Below are positions 7,091-14,290 of a stretch of 34,539 bases of DNA, in pieces. Positions within the stretch are counted from its first letter, which is position 1. Each line of letters starts with the position of its first letter. This DNA is from Lacrimispora amygdalina (lineage in GTDB: Bacteria > Bacillota > Clostridia > Lachnospirales > Lachnospiraceae): NCBI RefSeq assembly GCF_003432035.1, contig NZ_QOHO01000056.1, positions 1-34,539 on the forward strand, given 5' to 3'. The position numbers and the translations under genes are program-made. Under the pieces are notes generated by a model that worked only from the letters and a program-made list of their open reading frames with translations, was not told the origin of the DNA and did not search any database.

Positions 7091-7212
7091 CAGAGCAGAG
7101 TAGAACGTTGTGCGTAAATCATTGATTTGCAGTGCCTTCTGAACGGGGAGTTGTCAGAGGGACGAAAAGCCATTTAGGGCTTACGGTACAAGGTTCGCAT
7201 CCCGCTGCTGCA
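7091..7212 (+). promoter_or_regulatory. Tetrahydrofolate (THF, folT-type) riboswitch
   Basis: The conserved blocks of the THF aptamer occur in order: AGAGTAG (7097-7103), GCGT (7112-7115), GTGCC (7132-7136), GGGGAGTTGTC (7145-7155), GACGAAA (7161-7167), a small stem AAGCC/GGCTT (7167-7171/7178-7182), GGT (7185-7187) and GCATCCCGCT (7197-7206). AGCAG (7094-7098) can close the outer stem with CTGCT (7205-7209). THF riboswitches normally repress folate-transport genes at the level of translation when reduced folate is plentiful. The downstream gene is a folate ECF S component, which fits exactly. Confidence 0.87.
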
Positions 7213-7238
7213 TAAGGAGAAGCGGTGTAATGATTGTG

Positions 7239-7295
7239 CCTCTTGTTGTGTAGCTGTGCTGCATGACAGGAGGTGTGTTGATGGTTATAACTTAG
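7239..7295 (+). promoter_or_regulatory. SD-sequestering hairpin and four-codon leader ORF
   Basis: AGGAGG (7268-7273), a perfect ribosome-binding site, precedes ATG-GTT-ATA-ACT-TAG (7281-7295), encoding M-V-I-T only. The site can be masked by CCTCTTGT (7239-7246) pairing with ACAGGAGG (7266-7273). This looks like the translational expression platform of the THF riboswitch, but it controls a tiny leader ORF and not the transporter directly. The stop codon lies 4 bases before the inverted repeat that covers the folT start. Confidence 0.6.
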
Positions 7296-7298
7296 AAA

Positions 7299-7360
7299 TT
7301 CAATTTAACGATAAACTTTCTATGTCACGTTCTATTTCAGAAGGGAGAAGTTAAATTGAA
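7299..7360 (+). promoter_or_regulatory. Perfect 11-bp inverted repeat burying the folT start
   Basis: TTCAATTTAAC (7299-7309) is exactly complementary to GTTAAATTGAA (7350-7360). The latter contains the TTG start codon (7356-7358) and abuts the ribosome-binding site AAGGGAG (7341-7347). In the mRNA the hairpin would block initiation unless opened, for example by a ribosome stopping at the leader ORF stop at 7295. Confidence 0.7.
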
Positions 7361-8222
7361 GGATACAACTTTATATGTGCGCCGCATTACAATTTCTGCG
7401 ATATTCCTCAGTATTTCACTCGTTTTAAAATCAACATTTTCTTTCTACATACCCGTGTTTGGTCAAAATGGAATGAGTGTTGGCATCTCCGGCATTTTCT
7501 CCATTATGCCATCCCTTATATTCGGGCCTGTATATGGCGCGGCTGTGTCAGGGCTTTCTGACTTTTTGGGTTACCTTTTAAAGCCTGTTGGAACCTATAT
7601 ACCTCTTATGACGCTGGTCGTAGCTGGTGGTGGATTTATCCGGGGCGCATTATGGTCTGTCCTGCGCAACAAAGACAACAAGAAAATGAGAATGATAGTT
7701 ACAATTTTTTCCGTGCTCATGTTATTAGCAGGGATTTGTAATATTGCGTTTCTGGCAGCCGATGGTGTTAATCGTGATTTCTACAATCATGTACAAAAAG
7801 AAAACATTAATACGGACAACATGCACCTTATCAGTAAAATGCTGATTGAAAGAACCATTGGTACAAAAGATCCATCGGGAAATCTGGCAACCTATATTTC
7901 TTGGGTCACAACCGCAATGATTGGATGCGCAGCTCTCGGCATCCTGTTGTTAGCCACTGATCTCTTTCTATCGAAAAAGATTTTTCATGATACAAGTAGG
8001 GGGCAGATCCCCCAACTTCTTATCGCCATGATCGGTTCCGGATTGATTGTGACTACCCTTAATACCATCGTCCTGCGCGAAACAATCTTTGCCGCATGGA
8101 AGATACTACCGTTTGCAGTCATATGGATTCCCAGAATGATTGAAGAAATTCTTGGTAATACAGTCAAGGCATATTTTGTGGTCATTCTGATGGGAATTTG
8201 TAGAAAACAGAGTACCCTGTAA
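7356..8222 (+). CDS. folT: Folate-type ECF transporter S component
   Basis: A 288-residue integral membrane protein starting at TTG with AAGGGAG upstream. Residues 8-110 hold the typical S-component start: basic residues, then helix TISAIFLSISLVLK, then VGISGIFSIMPSLIFGPVYGAAVSGLSDFLGYLL, the loop-helix region that carries the family signature. A longer polar segment follows (about 140-180), then two or three C-terminal helices. It is longer than compact FolT proteins (about 170-190 residues) because of this insertion. S components capture folate and dock onto a shared EcfA/A'/T module, which is not encoded here (a group II arrangement). The preceding ZTP and THF riboswitches independently support folate as substrate. 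Confidence 0.88.
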   Translation: MKDTTLYVRRITISAIFLSISLVLKSTFSFYIPVFGQNGMSVGISGIFSIMPSLIFGPVYGAAVSGLSDFLGYLLKPVGTYIPLMTLVVAGGGFIRGALWSVLRNKDNKKMRMIVTIFSVLMLLAGICNIAFLAADGVNRDFYNHVQKENINTDNMHLISKMLIERTIGTKDPSGNLATYISWVTTAMIGCAALGILLLATDLFLSKKIFHDTSRGQIPQLLIAMIGSGLIVTTLNTIVLRETIFAAWKILPFAVIWIPRMIEEILGNTVKAYFVVILMGICRKQSTL

Positions 8223-8447
8223 GAGATAATGAATGTGCCATCCGTTAAGCTCAAAAAGAAATCAAAGGACTCGTAAGATTGGAACGGAGGCACACATAAC
8301 CGGAACAGTCAAAGGAAATCTGCGTCGAAGAACCACCCCAGGCATATGGGCCCTGCAGATTGCGTTCGACCATGAGTCTGCTGCAGATCGTTGGTGTTGG
8401 ATTTGTTCAGACGGTATATTTACTGACAGATAAAAGGAGGCTGAAAA
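8223..8447 (+). other. Intergenic stretch with a possible gene remnant
   Basis: No complete gene is visible. The frame from the ATG at 8372 encodes M-S-L-L-Q-I-V-G-V-G-F-V-Q-T-V-Y-L-L-T-D and runs on into the next gene region, ending at 8467. It reads like a single transmembrane helix from a transporter C-terminus and may be a decayed fragment. No terminator hairpin for folT is obvious. Confidence 0.35.
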
Positions 8448-8876
8448 ATGATTCCTATACAAAGTAGAGAAAAAACTATCAGACATTGGTTTGATATGTG
8501 GCTGCAAAAACAAGATTTAGGGATTGCAGATATTTTTTCATATGATGCAATTTATATTGAAAGTTGGGGACCAAAATATAAAGGTAGTGAACAAATCAAA
8601 CATTGGTTTACAGAATGGAATAACCGTGGAAGCGTACTTGTGTGGAATGTGAAGCAATTTTTCCATAAAGAAGACCAAACGTTAGTTGAATGGTATTTTA
8701 AAAACACTATGGTGGATGGCAGAATAGAAGAATTTGATGGTATTTCCCTTATCCAGTGGACACAGGGTGAAAAAATATGCTTTTTAAAAGAATTTGGATG
8801 TAACATAAATAACTATAATCCCTATCAGAATAGCCCAACACCACAATTTAAAGATCAAAACACAATATGGTTTTAA
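8448..8876 (+). CDS. NTF2-like / SnoaL-like fold protein
   Basis: A 142-residue soluble protein with the layout of the NTF2/SnoaL superfamily. An N-terminal helix SREKTIRHWFDMWLQKQD is followed by the strand IFSYDAIYIESWGPKYKGSEQIKHWFTEWNNRG and alternating strands with VEWYFKNTMVDGRIEEFDGISLIQW. Many such proteins have no known reaction; some are isomerases, dehydratases or ligand binders. An AAAGGAGG ribosome-binding site precedes the ATG. A terminator follows, so the gene is probably a monocistron. Confidence 0.82.
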   Translation: MIPIQSREKTIRHWFDMWLQKQDLGIADIFSYDAIYIESWGPKYKGSEQIKHWFTEWNNRGSVLVWNVKQFFHKEDQTLVEWYFKNTMVDGRIEEFDGISLIQWTQGEKICFLKEFGCNINNYNPYQNSPTPQFKDQNTIWF

Positions 8877-8914
8877 CTTTTGTAGTGCTTATATTACAAG
8901 CAAGATAGGGAGCT

Positions 8915-8935
8915 AAAAAAGGACTTCCCTTTTTT
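8915..8935 (+). terminator. Terminator hairpin after the NTF2-like gene
   Basis: AAAAAAGG (8915-8922) pairs with CCTTTTTT (8928-8935) around a 5-base loop. The right arm supplies its own T-run, and it lies 38 bases after the stop codon. Confidence 0.7.
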
Positions 8936-9172
8936 CGATTCGTTCAATATCGCCCATCGCGAGTTGAATCCCTCACTTTAATATGGTAAACTTGTTCTAT
9001 ATAGCTACCGAAGAAAACTTTTATGAAACGGTAGTAAGGAATTTGAACGCTCAGGGAGCGAATTATATTTGACGTATTTAGCGTGCTATTAAGGCACGCT
9101 AAAATTTTATGATTTTTTGTGTAGCATTTTGGACCTCTTATAGGTGTTACAAGTGAAAGGAGGGTTATATGC
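8936..9172 (+). promoter_or_regulatory. Leader of the sigma/anti-sigma operon with a perfect hairpin
   Basis: No gene is seen. TTTAGCGTGC (9077-9086) and GCACGCTAAA (9094-9103) form a perfect 10-bp hairpin with a 7-base loop. T-rich stretches follow up to 9117, so it can act as a terminator or attenuator about 70 bases before the sigma-factor start. TTGACG (9069-9074) could be a -35 box but has no good partner. Confidence 0.5.
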
Positions 9173-9661
9173 ATGGAACAACAATCATTGCGTACGGATG
9201 ATTGCACTGAAAAAGTGATTCGATATTATTCAGATATGGTATATCGTCTTGCATTTGCAAGAACAGGAACAAAGCATGATGCTGATGATGTTTTTCAAGA
9301 GGTTTTTCTTCGCTATGTGAAAAAGAAGCCCGTCTTTGTAGATGAGGAACATCGAAAGGCTTGGCTCATTCGAGTTACAATAAATTGCTCAAATAACTTT
9401 TGGAGCTCCTTGTGGAATAAAAAGACACAGGAACTTAATGATGAAATATTATTTGAAACAAAAGAGAGCATCAATATATATTCCGAATTGCAACAGCTGC
9501 CACCCAAATATCGTGAAGTTATTCATCTGTTTTACTATGAAAATATGTCACTTGAAGAAATAAGCCTTGCCCTAAACAGGAAAAACTCCACAATAAGAAC
9601 TCAACTCACAAGGGCACGTGCTATGCTGAAAAAATTTATAAAGGAGGAAGATTATGTTTAG
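9173..9661 (+). CDS. ECF-type RNA polymerase sigma factor
   Basis: 162 residues. Sigma region 2 spans about 15-80 (VIRYYSDMVYRLAFARTGTKHDADDVFQEVFLRY, with the D-A-D-D-V-F-Q-E-V-F core), and region 4 spans about 105-155 (LPPKYREVIHLFYYENMSLEEISLALNRKNSTIRTQLTRARAMLKK). The protein lacks regions 1 and 3, as ECF sigmas do. AAAGGAGGG precedes the ATG. The following gene overlaps by 8 bases and encodes its probable membrane anti-sigma partner, so the pair forms a signal-responsive regulatory operon. Codon choice is AT-rich compared with the module to the right. Confidence 0.93.
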   Translation: MEQQSLRTDDCTEKVIRYYSDMVYRLAFARTGTKHDADDVFQEVFLRYVKKKPVFVDEEHRKAWLIRVTINCSNNFWSSLWNKKTQELNDEILFETKESINIYSELQQLPPKYREVIHLFYYENMSLEEISLALNRKNSTIRTQLTRARAMLKKFIKEEDYV

Positions 9662-10709
9662 AGAACAATATAATAAGCTCAATAACCAAGTTAGTCCTGG
9701 TGAAAAATTACTGCAAGATACGATTCGTAAAGCTGAGGAAATTGAAAATAAATCGCATAATAGAGTTTTTTCTTTCCGTAAGCCGGCAATAGCCTTCGTA
9801 TCAATTTGTCTTTGCCTTTCACTCGCAATGCCAGCTTTAGCTGCTACAGTAGAACCTATATACGAACTCATGTATATGGTTTCTCCAACTATTGCACAGT
9901 TTTTTATGCCTGTTCAAAAATCCGATGAAGACAATGGTGTGAAAATGGAGGTTGTATCGGCCTACATCCACGATAATGTTGCAGAAATTAATATAACCAT
10001 GCAAGATTTAATAGAAAATCGCATTGATGAGACTACTGACCTGTTTGACAGCTACTCCATAAACCGTCCATTTGATAGCTCGGCACATTGCGAGCGTGTC
10101 GGATATGACGAAAGCACAAGGACAGCTACGTTTTTAATTACCATTGAGGAATGGGGAAATAAAGATATTGCAGGTGACAAAATAACTTTTACGGTAAGGG
10201 AGTTTTTAAGTCATAAGGAAACATATGAAGATATAGAAATTCCCTTATCTCTTTCCACTGTTGACGTTGCAAAAGAAACGCAAAAGCCTTTGAATCGTAC
10301 AGGTGGCGGCGGTGTCGACTATAAGCAATCTGATGAAGAAAATTCAGTTGCTTTGATTCCATCCTCTCCTATGGGTGAATTTCCTGTCGAGGGAATTGAT
10401 TTGACAGGAGTAGGATATATTGATGGAAAACTTCATATCCAAACCGCTGTTACTGATAATTTAGAAAAAGATAATCATGGTTTCTTTTATCTGAAAGACA
10501 ATTATGGCAATAAAGTTGATAGTAGCTATACTTTCAATTTCGTAAATCAATATGACCAAGCTGGCCGAATTGACTATTGCAACTATATTTTTGATGTTCC
10601 GCAAAGTGAAATTTCCAAGTATACTCTATATGGTGATTTTGTAACTTCTGGTATGATAACAAAAGGAAACTGGAAGGTAACTTTTCCTTTAGAGTACCAA
10701 AGCGAATGA
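9654..10709 (+). CDS. DUF4179 membrane protein, probable anti-sigma factor
   Basis: 351 residues. A short cytosolic N-terminus (about 1-41) is followed by one transmembrane helix (about 44-64: PAIAFVSICLCLSLAMPALAA) and a large extracytoplasmic DUF4179 domain from about 66 on (TVEPIYELMYMVSPTIAQFF, then beta-rich repeats). Proteins of this build follow ECF sigma genes in Firmicutes and are thought to hold the sigma factor at the membrane. The cytosolic part here is short and shows no clear zinc motif. Translation is coupled to the sigma gene through the overlap ATGTTTAG. The inducing signal is unknown. Confidence 0.85.
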   Translation: MFREQYNKLNNQVSPGEKLLQDTIRKAEEIENKSHNRVFSFRKPAIAFVSICLCLSLAMPALAATVEPIYELMYMVSPTIAQFFMPVQKSDEDNGVKMEVVSAYIHDNVAEINITMQDLIENRIDETTDLFDSYSINRPFDSSAHCERVGYDESTRTATFLITIEEWGNKDIAGDKITFTVREFLSHKETYEDIEIPLSLSTVDVAKETQKPLNRTGGGGVDYKQSDEENSVALIPSSPMGEFPVEGIDLTGVGYIDGKLHIQTAVTDNLEKDNHGFFYLKDNYGNKVDSSYTFNFVNQYDQAGRIDYCNYIFDVPQSEISKYTLYGDFVTSGMITKGNWKVTFPLEYQSE

Positions 10710-10748
10710 GCACACCCTCTGTCAGTGCTTATTTTCACCTTTTTTCAT

Positions 10749-10910
10749 TCAAAACCCTCGCCAAGCCGCATAGATACTGGCTTTTTCAGCCCTGCATCTA
10801 TTTTGACCTAATCTTTTGTGGACACCGTGGAAAAAAGATTTCTTATCTTTCTCCAAAGAGAGCGCCAAATTCTCAAAATAAATCAGATTCTCCGCAGGCA
10901 ATGACCAATT
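10749..10910 (-). pseudogene. Possible 3' remnant of a lost gene at the left module edge
   Basis: An open frame of 53 codons without a start, bounded upstream by TAA, has coding-like composition: LPAENLIYFENLALSLEKD, then HKRLGQNRCRAEKASIYAAW and a stop at 10749. I do not recognise the family. It lies between the host sigma/DUF4179 operon and the first gene of the recombinase module, where an insertion scar would be expected. A neighbouring frame (from the ATG at 10940, reading MKSLRIYGIIKLV) may be another piece of the same broken gene. The rest of 10710-10957 shows only weak hairpins. Confidence 0.35.
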
Positions 10911-10957
10911 TTATGATGCCATAAATCCTCAGACTCTTCATGGCCGTGTTCAAATAA

Positions 10958-11824
10958 TTATGCGGCTGTTTTCGGTCGATGTACTTGCCATTGATAATTC
11001 CTGCCCTGTTTTCTGATAAAAGGCGGCGGGAGCTTCTTCGGTTGAACCATATCGGGCGGCGGCTTTAAATGGATGATTTGTTTCTGCGCCAATGTTTTTG
11101 ATGAAACGGGACGTTTCGGAAACGAATAATCCTGCCAGCATGAAATGAACTGTTTTCGCATATTTTTCATTCTTCTGACTGTTGGAAGCATTGCGAGGAT
11201 TTTGCTATAGCCGCTATCATTGTTTCGGTGCAGAGCATCCCCTTGGCGGGGAGGCTCACACGCTGTCACAAACGGCTCACACACCGTTTCAGCGGTTTCG
11301 GTGGTGTCTACGGCTTCATCTGGACAGCTATCGCTTACAGGGGCAAAGCTGGGTTCCATGCGCTCAGCGTAATCCTCCGCATGGATGGCATCGGCAAAGG
11401 CATGCTCCTGAATGGCTTTCATGAGCGCCAGTTTGGAAAGGTTCCGTTCCACGGCAAGGCCAATATAAAAAGAACGCTGCGCATCGGTTTCGCAGTACTC
11501 CAGTATCACGGCGTTCTGTGTCCAGCCAAGATACTGTGCCCTTTCCATAAGAATCGGGTTGTTTTCATAAGTGCGGTAAAAGTCACGCATCCTGCGGAGA
11601 TTGCGAAGAGAGAAGCCCTTCAGCGATGGAAACCGGTCGGCGAGCATTTCAGCCAAGTGCGGGATAAACGCTTTTTCTCCCTGACGGCAGATACATTGAC
11701 CGATCCGTGTATAAAGCTCCAGCAATGCCCGATTGCAGGGCTTCTCATCTTTTTCATAGCATTCAGCTACCGCAGAGGCAATCTGTTCCAGATACAGGGC
11801 ACTGTTCTTTTTCAACGCTTTCAT
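10958..11824 (-). CDS. DUF1016 N-terminal domain (YhcG-like) accessory protein
   Basis: 288 residues from the ATG at 11824, which has GGAAAGGAG upstream; an ATG at 11881 has none. Residues about 5-150 resemble the DUF1016/YhcG N-terminal domain (ALLELYTRIGQCICRQ, LSRNLRRMRDFYRTY-like GFSLRNLRRMRDFYRTY, YLGWTQNAVILEYC). That domain is proposed to bind DNA. The C-terminal PD-(D/E)XK nuclease half found in full YhcG proteins is missing. It is replaced by a low-complexity, proline- and lysine-rich tail. It is the last gene of the minus-strand recombinase operon. A third-frame alternative over the last 190 bases means a frameshift near 11140 cannot be excluded. Confidence 0.75.
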   Translation of the reverse strand: MKALKKNSALYLEQIASAVAECYEKDEKPCNRALLELYTRIGQCICRQGEKAFIPHLAEMLADRFPSLKGFSLRNLRRMRDFYRTYENNPILMERAQYLGWTQNAVILEYCETDAQRSFYIGLAVERNLSKLALMKAIQEHAFADAIHAEDYAERMEPSFAPVSDSCPDEAVDTTETAETVCEPFVTACEPPRQGDALHRNNDSGYSKILAMLPTVRRMKNMRKQFISCWQDYSFPKRPVSSKTLAQKQIIHLKPPPDMVQPKKLPPPFIRKQGRNYQWQVHRPKTAA

Positions 11825-11908
11825 AGACTTCTCCTTTCCGGCTCCGTGGGAGCCTGTTTTTTTATGTACCCGGCAGAGCAAGCTCCGCCGGTGAAATGCT
11901 TGGAATTG

Positions 11909-12280
11909 TTAGTAGCTTTGTTTCATTTCAAGGCCGCCGCCCTGTTGTGCAGTTGCTTCATCCATATGAACGCCCAGCCGGTTGGGAAGATAATCACTCA
12001 GCCAAGTGCCGCCGAAAGCACTGTGTGACTGCAAACGCCATATGGCGAGCTTTCCCATATGCAAATCCACATTTTCCATAGAAAACAGCAGATTGGTGCA
12101 GCCGTCATGCTCAAAAGCGAAAACATCCTTGAAGGTATCGCCGTTTTGCAGGATGCCTTCCTGCGTCAGCAGTTCGTTGATGCCGTTTACCCATTCTGAA
12201 AGCTCTCCGCCGCAGCCTTGAATGATCAGTCCCTCACGGTCTGTCATGGTGCGAAGTTCATCTGTCGTAATCCGTTTCAC
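11909..12280 (-). CDS. Conserved mobile-element hypothetical protein
   Basis: 123 residues from a GTG at 12280, eight bases after AAAGGAGG. The sequence VKRITTDELRTMTDREGLIIQGCGGELSEWVNGINELLTQ and the later LAIWRLQSHSAFGGTWLSDYLPNRLG block read like a conserved family often seen in integrative elements of Clostridia, but I cannot attach a function. It is acidic and soluble, with no nucleic-acid-binding motif. Its ribosome-binding site lies at the 3' end of the DUF4314 gene, so the two are translationally linked. Belongs to the recombinase operon. Confidence 0.72.
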   Translation of the reverse strand: MKRITTDELRTMTDREGLIIQGCGGELSEWVNGINELLTQEGILQNGDTFKDVFAFEHDGCTNLLFSMENVDLHMGKLAIWRLQSHSAFGGTWLSDYLPNRLGVHMDEATAQQGGGLEMKQSY

Positions 12281-12294
12281 GGTGCATCCTCCTT

Positions 12295-12576
12295 TCATTC
12301 CATCCTCATGCCGAACTGCGGAGTGGGACTTTCCTCCGGCTCAGACGGTGCTGGACGCGAGAGCACCGAGAAGCTGTCCTCTCCGGGAACGACACCGAGG
12401 GTGCGCCCATTGTCAAAGGTGCAGTGAAGCGTGCCGATGTCATCCACAAAATCTACCGTCCCTTCCGTACCCGGCGCAATGGGGGCGTAGGGATCGTCCA
12501 TACTGTCGAGGCGGATACGGGTTCCGCTGGGATACCGTTCCTTCATCCGCTGTGCTTTTTGGTAATCGAAAAACAT
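12295..12576 (-). CDS. DUF4314 domain protein
   Basis: 93 residues from the second ATG (12576), seven bases after AGGAGG; the ATG two codons earlier is too close. Residues about 15-75 match DUF4314: RYPSGTRIRLDSMDDPYAPIAPGTEGTVDFVDDIGTLHCTF with the G-R-T-L-G-V-V-P-G-E-D end. The fold is a small SH3-like beta barrel that recurs in conjugative and integrative elements of Firmicutes. The last 15 residues are a proline-rich tail. It lies between the recombinase genes and the downstream hypothetical in a tight minus-strand series. Confidence 0.85.
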   Translation of the reverse strand: MFFDYQKAQRMKERYPSGTRIRLDSMDDPYAPIAPGTEGTVDFVDDIGTLHCTFDNGRTLGVVPGEDSFSVLSRPAPSEPEESPTPQFGMRME

Positions 12577-12670
12577 TTTCATTCCTCCTGATTTAAATTT
12601 GTGTTCAGCTGCTTATGGGATATAGAAAATCAGGCGCAGGATATTTCCCCGCACCTGATTGCCGTTGCCC

Positions 12671-14290
12671 TTATATGATCTGCTCAATCTCCGTTCCGTC
12701 CTTGAAACGGATGAGCAGTTTTTCTTCGCTGAGTACCGTAATGGCGCTGATCAGCTGCCGCACCGTGACCTCGTCAAAGGTGGCGATGCCGGTGTCCATC
12801 GATTCCAGCTCGGCGGCAAGCTGTTCCACGCGCTCGTCCGCCTGTTCGGTATCCTGCTTATTTTTCTCCAGCTCACTCCGTTTTGCCACCAGTGCGGAAA
12901 ATTCCATGCTGACCTTTTTCAGTTCCTCATCGTATTGGGTGGAATCCGCTCCCACAGCGGCGGCAAGCTGAAGGAGCCTGTACTGCTGTTCCCGCAGTTG
13001 GGAGAGTCTGCTGTCAATGGCTGCGAGGCTGGTTTCACCGCCCTTTGGTGTGAGTGTGGTGCGGATGCTGTCCTGTAGAATCGCTTTCATGCTCTTTAGG
13101 CTGAACATTTCGTTCATGGCGCTGACCACCGCTGTGTGAATCCGGCTTTCCTCCAGCGTAGGTGCGTCCTTGCAGAACTTTTTGCCGTTCTCCAGACGGT
13201 TGATGCACCGCCAGACAATTTTTTTACCCTCCGGTCTGGTCCATGTCACCCTGCGGTAAGGGCTGCCGCAGTTCCCGCAGGATAACAGCTCGGTCAGCAC
13301 ATATTTGCCGCTGTATTTGGCAAGCTCGGTTTTGGCTGCGGCACTGACTTTTTTCAGGCTGGAGCGCCGTGCCATTTCCTCCTGCACCCGCTGAAAGGTC
13401 AGCCGGTCGATGATGGCGGGATGGCTGTTTTCCACATAGTATTGGGGGAGCTCGCCTGTGTTTTTCTTGGTCTGGCGGGTGAAAAGGTCTGCGATGTAGG
13501 TTTTCTGGAGAAGAGCATCCCCCATGTATTTTTCGTTTCGAAGCATCCCCCGTATCACGCCGTCATTCCACTTTTTATGCCCCCGCGCCGTTTTGATGCC
13601 GTCCGCCTCAAGGTCTGCGATGATTTTGGCTACGCTGTGCCCAATCAGATACCGTGAAAAAATCCTGCGGACGATTTCCGCTTCCCCCGGGTCGATTTCA
13701 GGCAGATTGTTCTCGCCCCTGCGATAGCCTAAAAATCCGGCATAGTGAAAATAAACCTTGCCGTCCTTGAAATTTTTGCGGTGTCCCCAGCGGATGTTGC
13801 CGCTCATGGACTCGCTCTCGGCCTGTGCCTGGCTCATCATAAAGGTGAGAATCATTTCGTTGTCCATGTAGAGGGTGTTGACATTTTCCTTTTCAAAGAA
13901 GACGCCCACGCCCATCCGCTTGAGCCTGCGAACATAATCCAGACCGTCCAGCGTATTCCGGCAGAACCGGGACACCGATTTGGTGATAATCAAATCCACC
14001 TTGCCCTTTTCGCAGGCTTTAATCATCCGCAGGAAATCCTTGCGCTTTTTGGTAGAGGTTGCGGTTTTGCCCTCGTCCGCAAACATATCCACCATGGTCC
14101 ACTCCTGCTGGGCGGCGATTTTTTCGGTGTAATATTCAATCTGCGCCTGATAGCTGTCGAGCTGTTCCTCGGAGCTGGTGGAAACGCGGCAGTAAGGCGC
14201 TACCCGCAGGCGCTGTTTGCGGATATCCTTTTGGTTGTGTTTGGGATCGGCGGGAATCACCGTGACTTTTCTCACTGCGCTTTCGGGCAC
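12671..14290 (-). CDS. Large serine recombinase (third of three)
   Basis: 539 residues from GTG at 14290 with AGGAGG seven bases upstream. The resolvase domain (about 28-180) keeps the catalytic Ser37 in YCRVSTS and the SRFCRN arginine motif. The Recombinase domain follows (about 190-300: HYAGFLGYRRGE, GHSVAKIIADLEADGI, MLRNEKYMGDALLQ). A zinc ribbon (CGNCG plus WRC and C) precedes a long coiled coil (about 430-500) and a C-terminal strand LLIRFKDGTEIEQ. Such enzymes integrate and excise elements without host factors. Its start overlaps the end of the middle recombinase by 19 bases, so both are made together. Confidence 0.95.
   Translation of the reverse strand: MPESAVRKVTVIPADPKHNQKDIRKQRLRVAPYCRVSTSSEEQLDSYQAQIEYYTEKIAAQQEWTMVDMFADEGKTATSTKKRKDFLRMIKACEKGKVDLIITKSVSRFCRNTLDGLDYVRRLKRMGVGVFFEKENVNTLYMDNEMILTFMMSQAQAESESMSGNIRWGHRKNFKDGKVYFHYAGFLGYRRGENNLPEIDPGEAEIVRRIFSRYLIGHSVAKIIADLEADGIKTARGHKKWNDGVIRGMLRNEKYMGDALLQKTYIADLFTRQTKKNTGELPQYYVENSHPAIIDRLTFQRVQEEMARRSSLKKVSAAAKTELAKYSGKYVLTELLSCGNCGSPYRRVTWTRPEGKKIVWRCINRLENGKKFCKDAPTLEESRIHTAVVSAMNEMFSLKSMKAILQDSIRTTLTPKGGETSLAAIDSRLSQLREQQYRLLQLAAAVGADSTQYDEELKKVSMEFSALVAKRSELEKNKQDTEQADERVEQLAAELESMDTGIATFDEVTVRQLISAITVLSEEKLLIRFKDGTEIEQII

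Noticed and set aside
11228-12028. 266-codon plus-strand open frame
   Set aside because: It is antisense to the DUF1016 and downstream hypothetical genes, which have clear domains and ribosome-binding sites.
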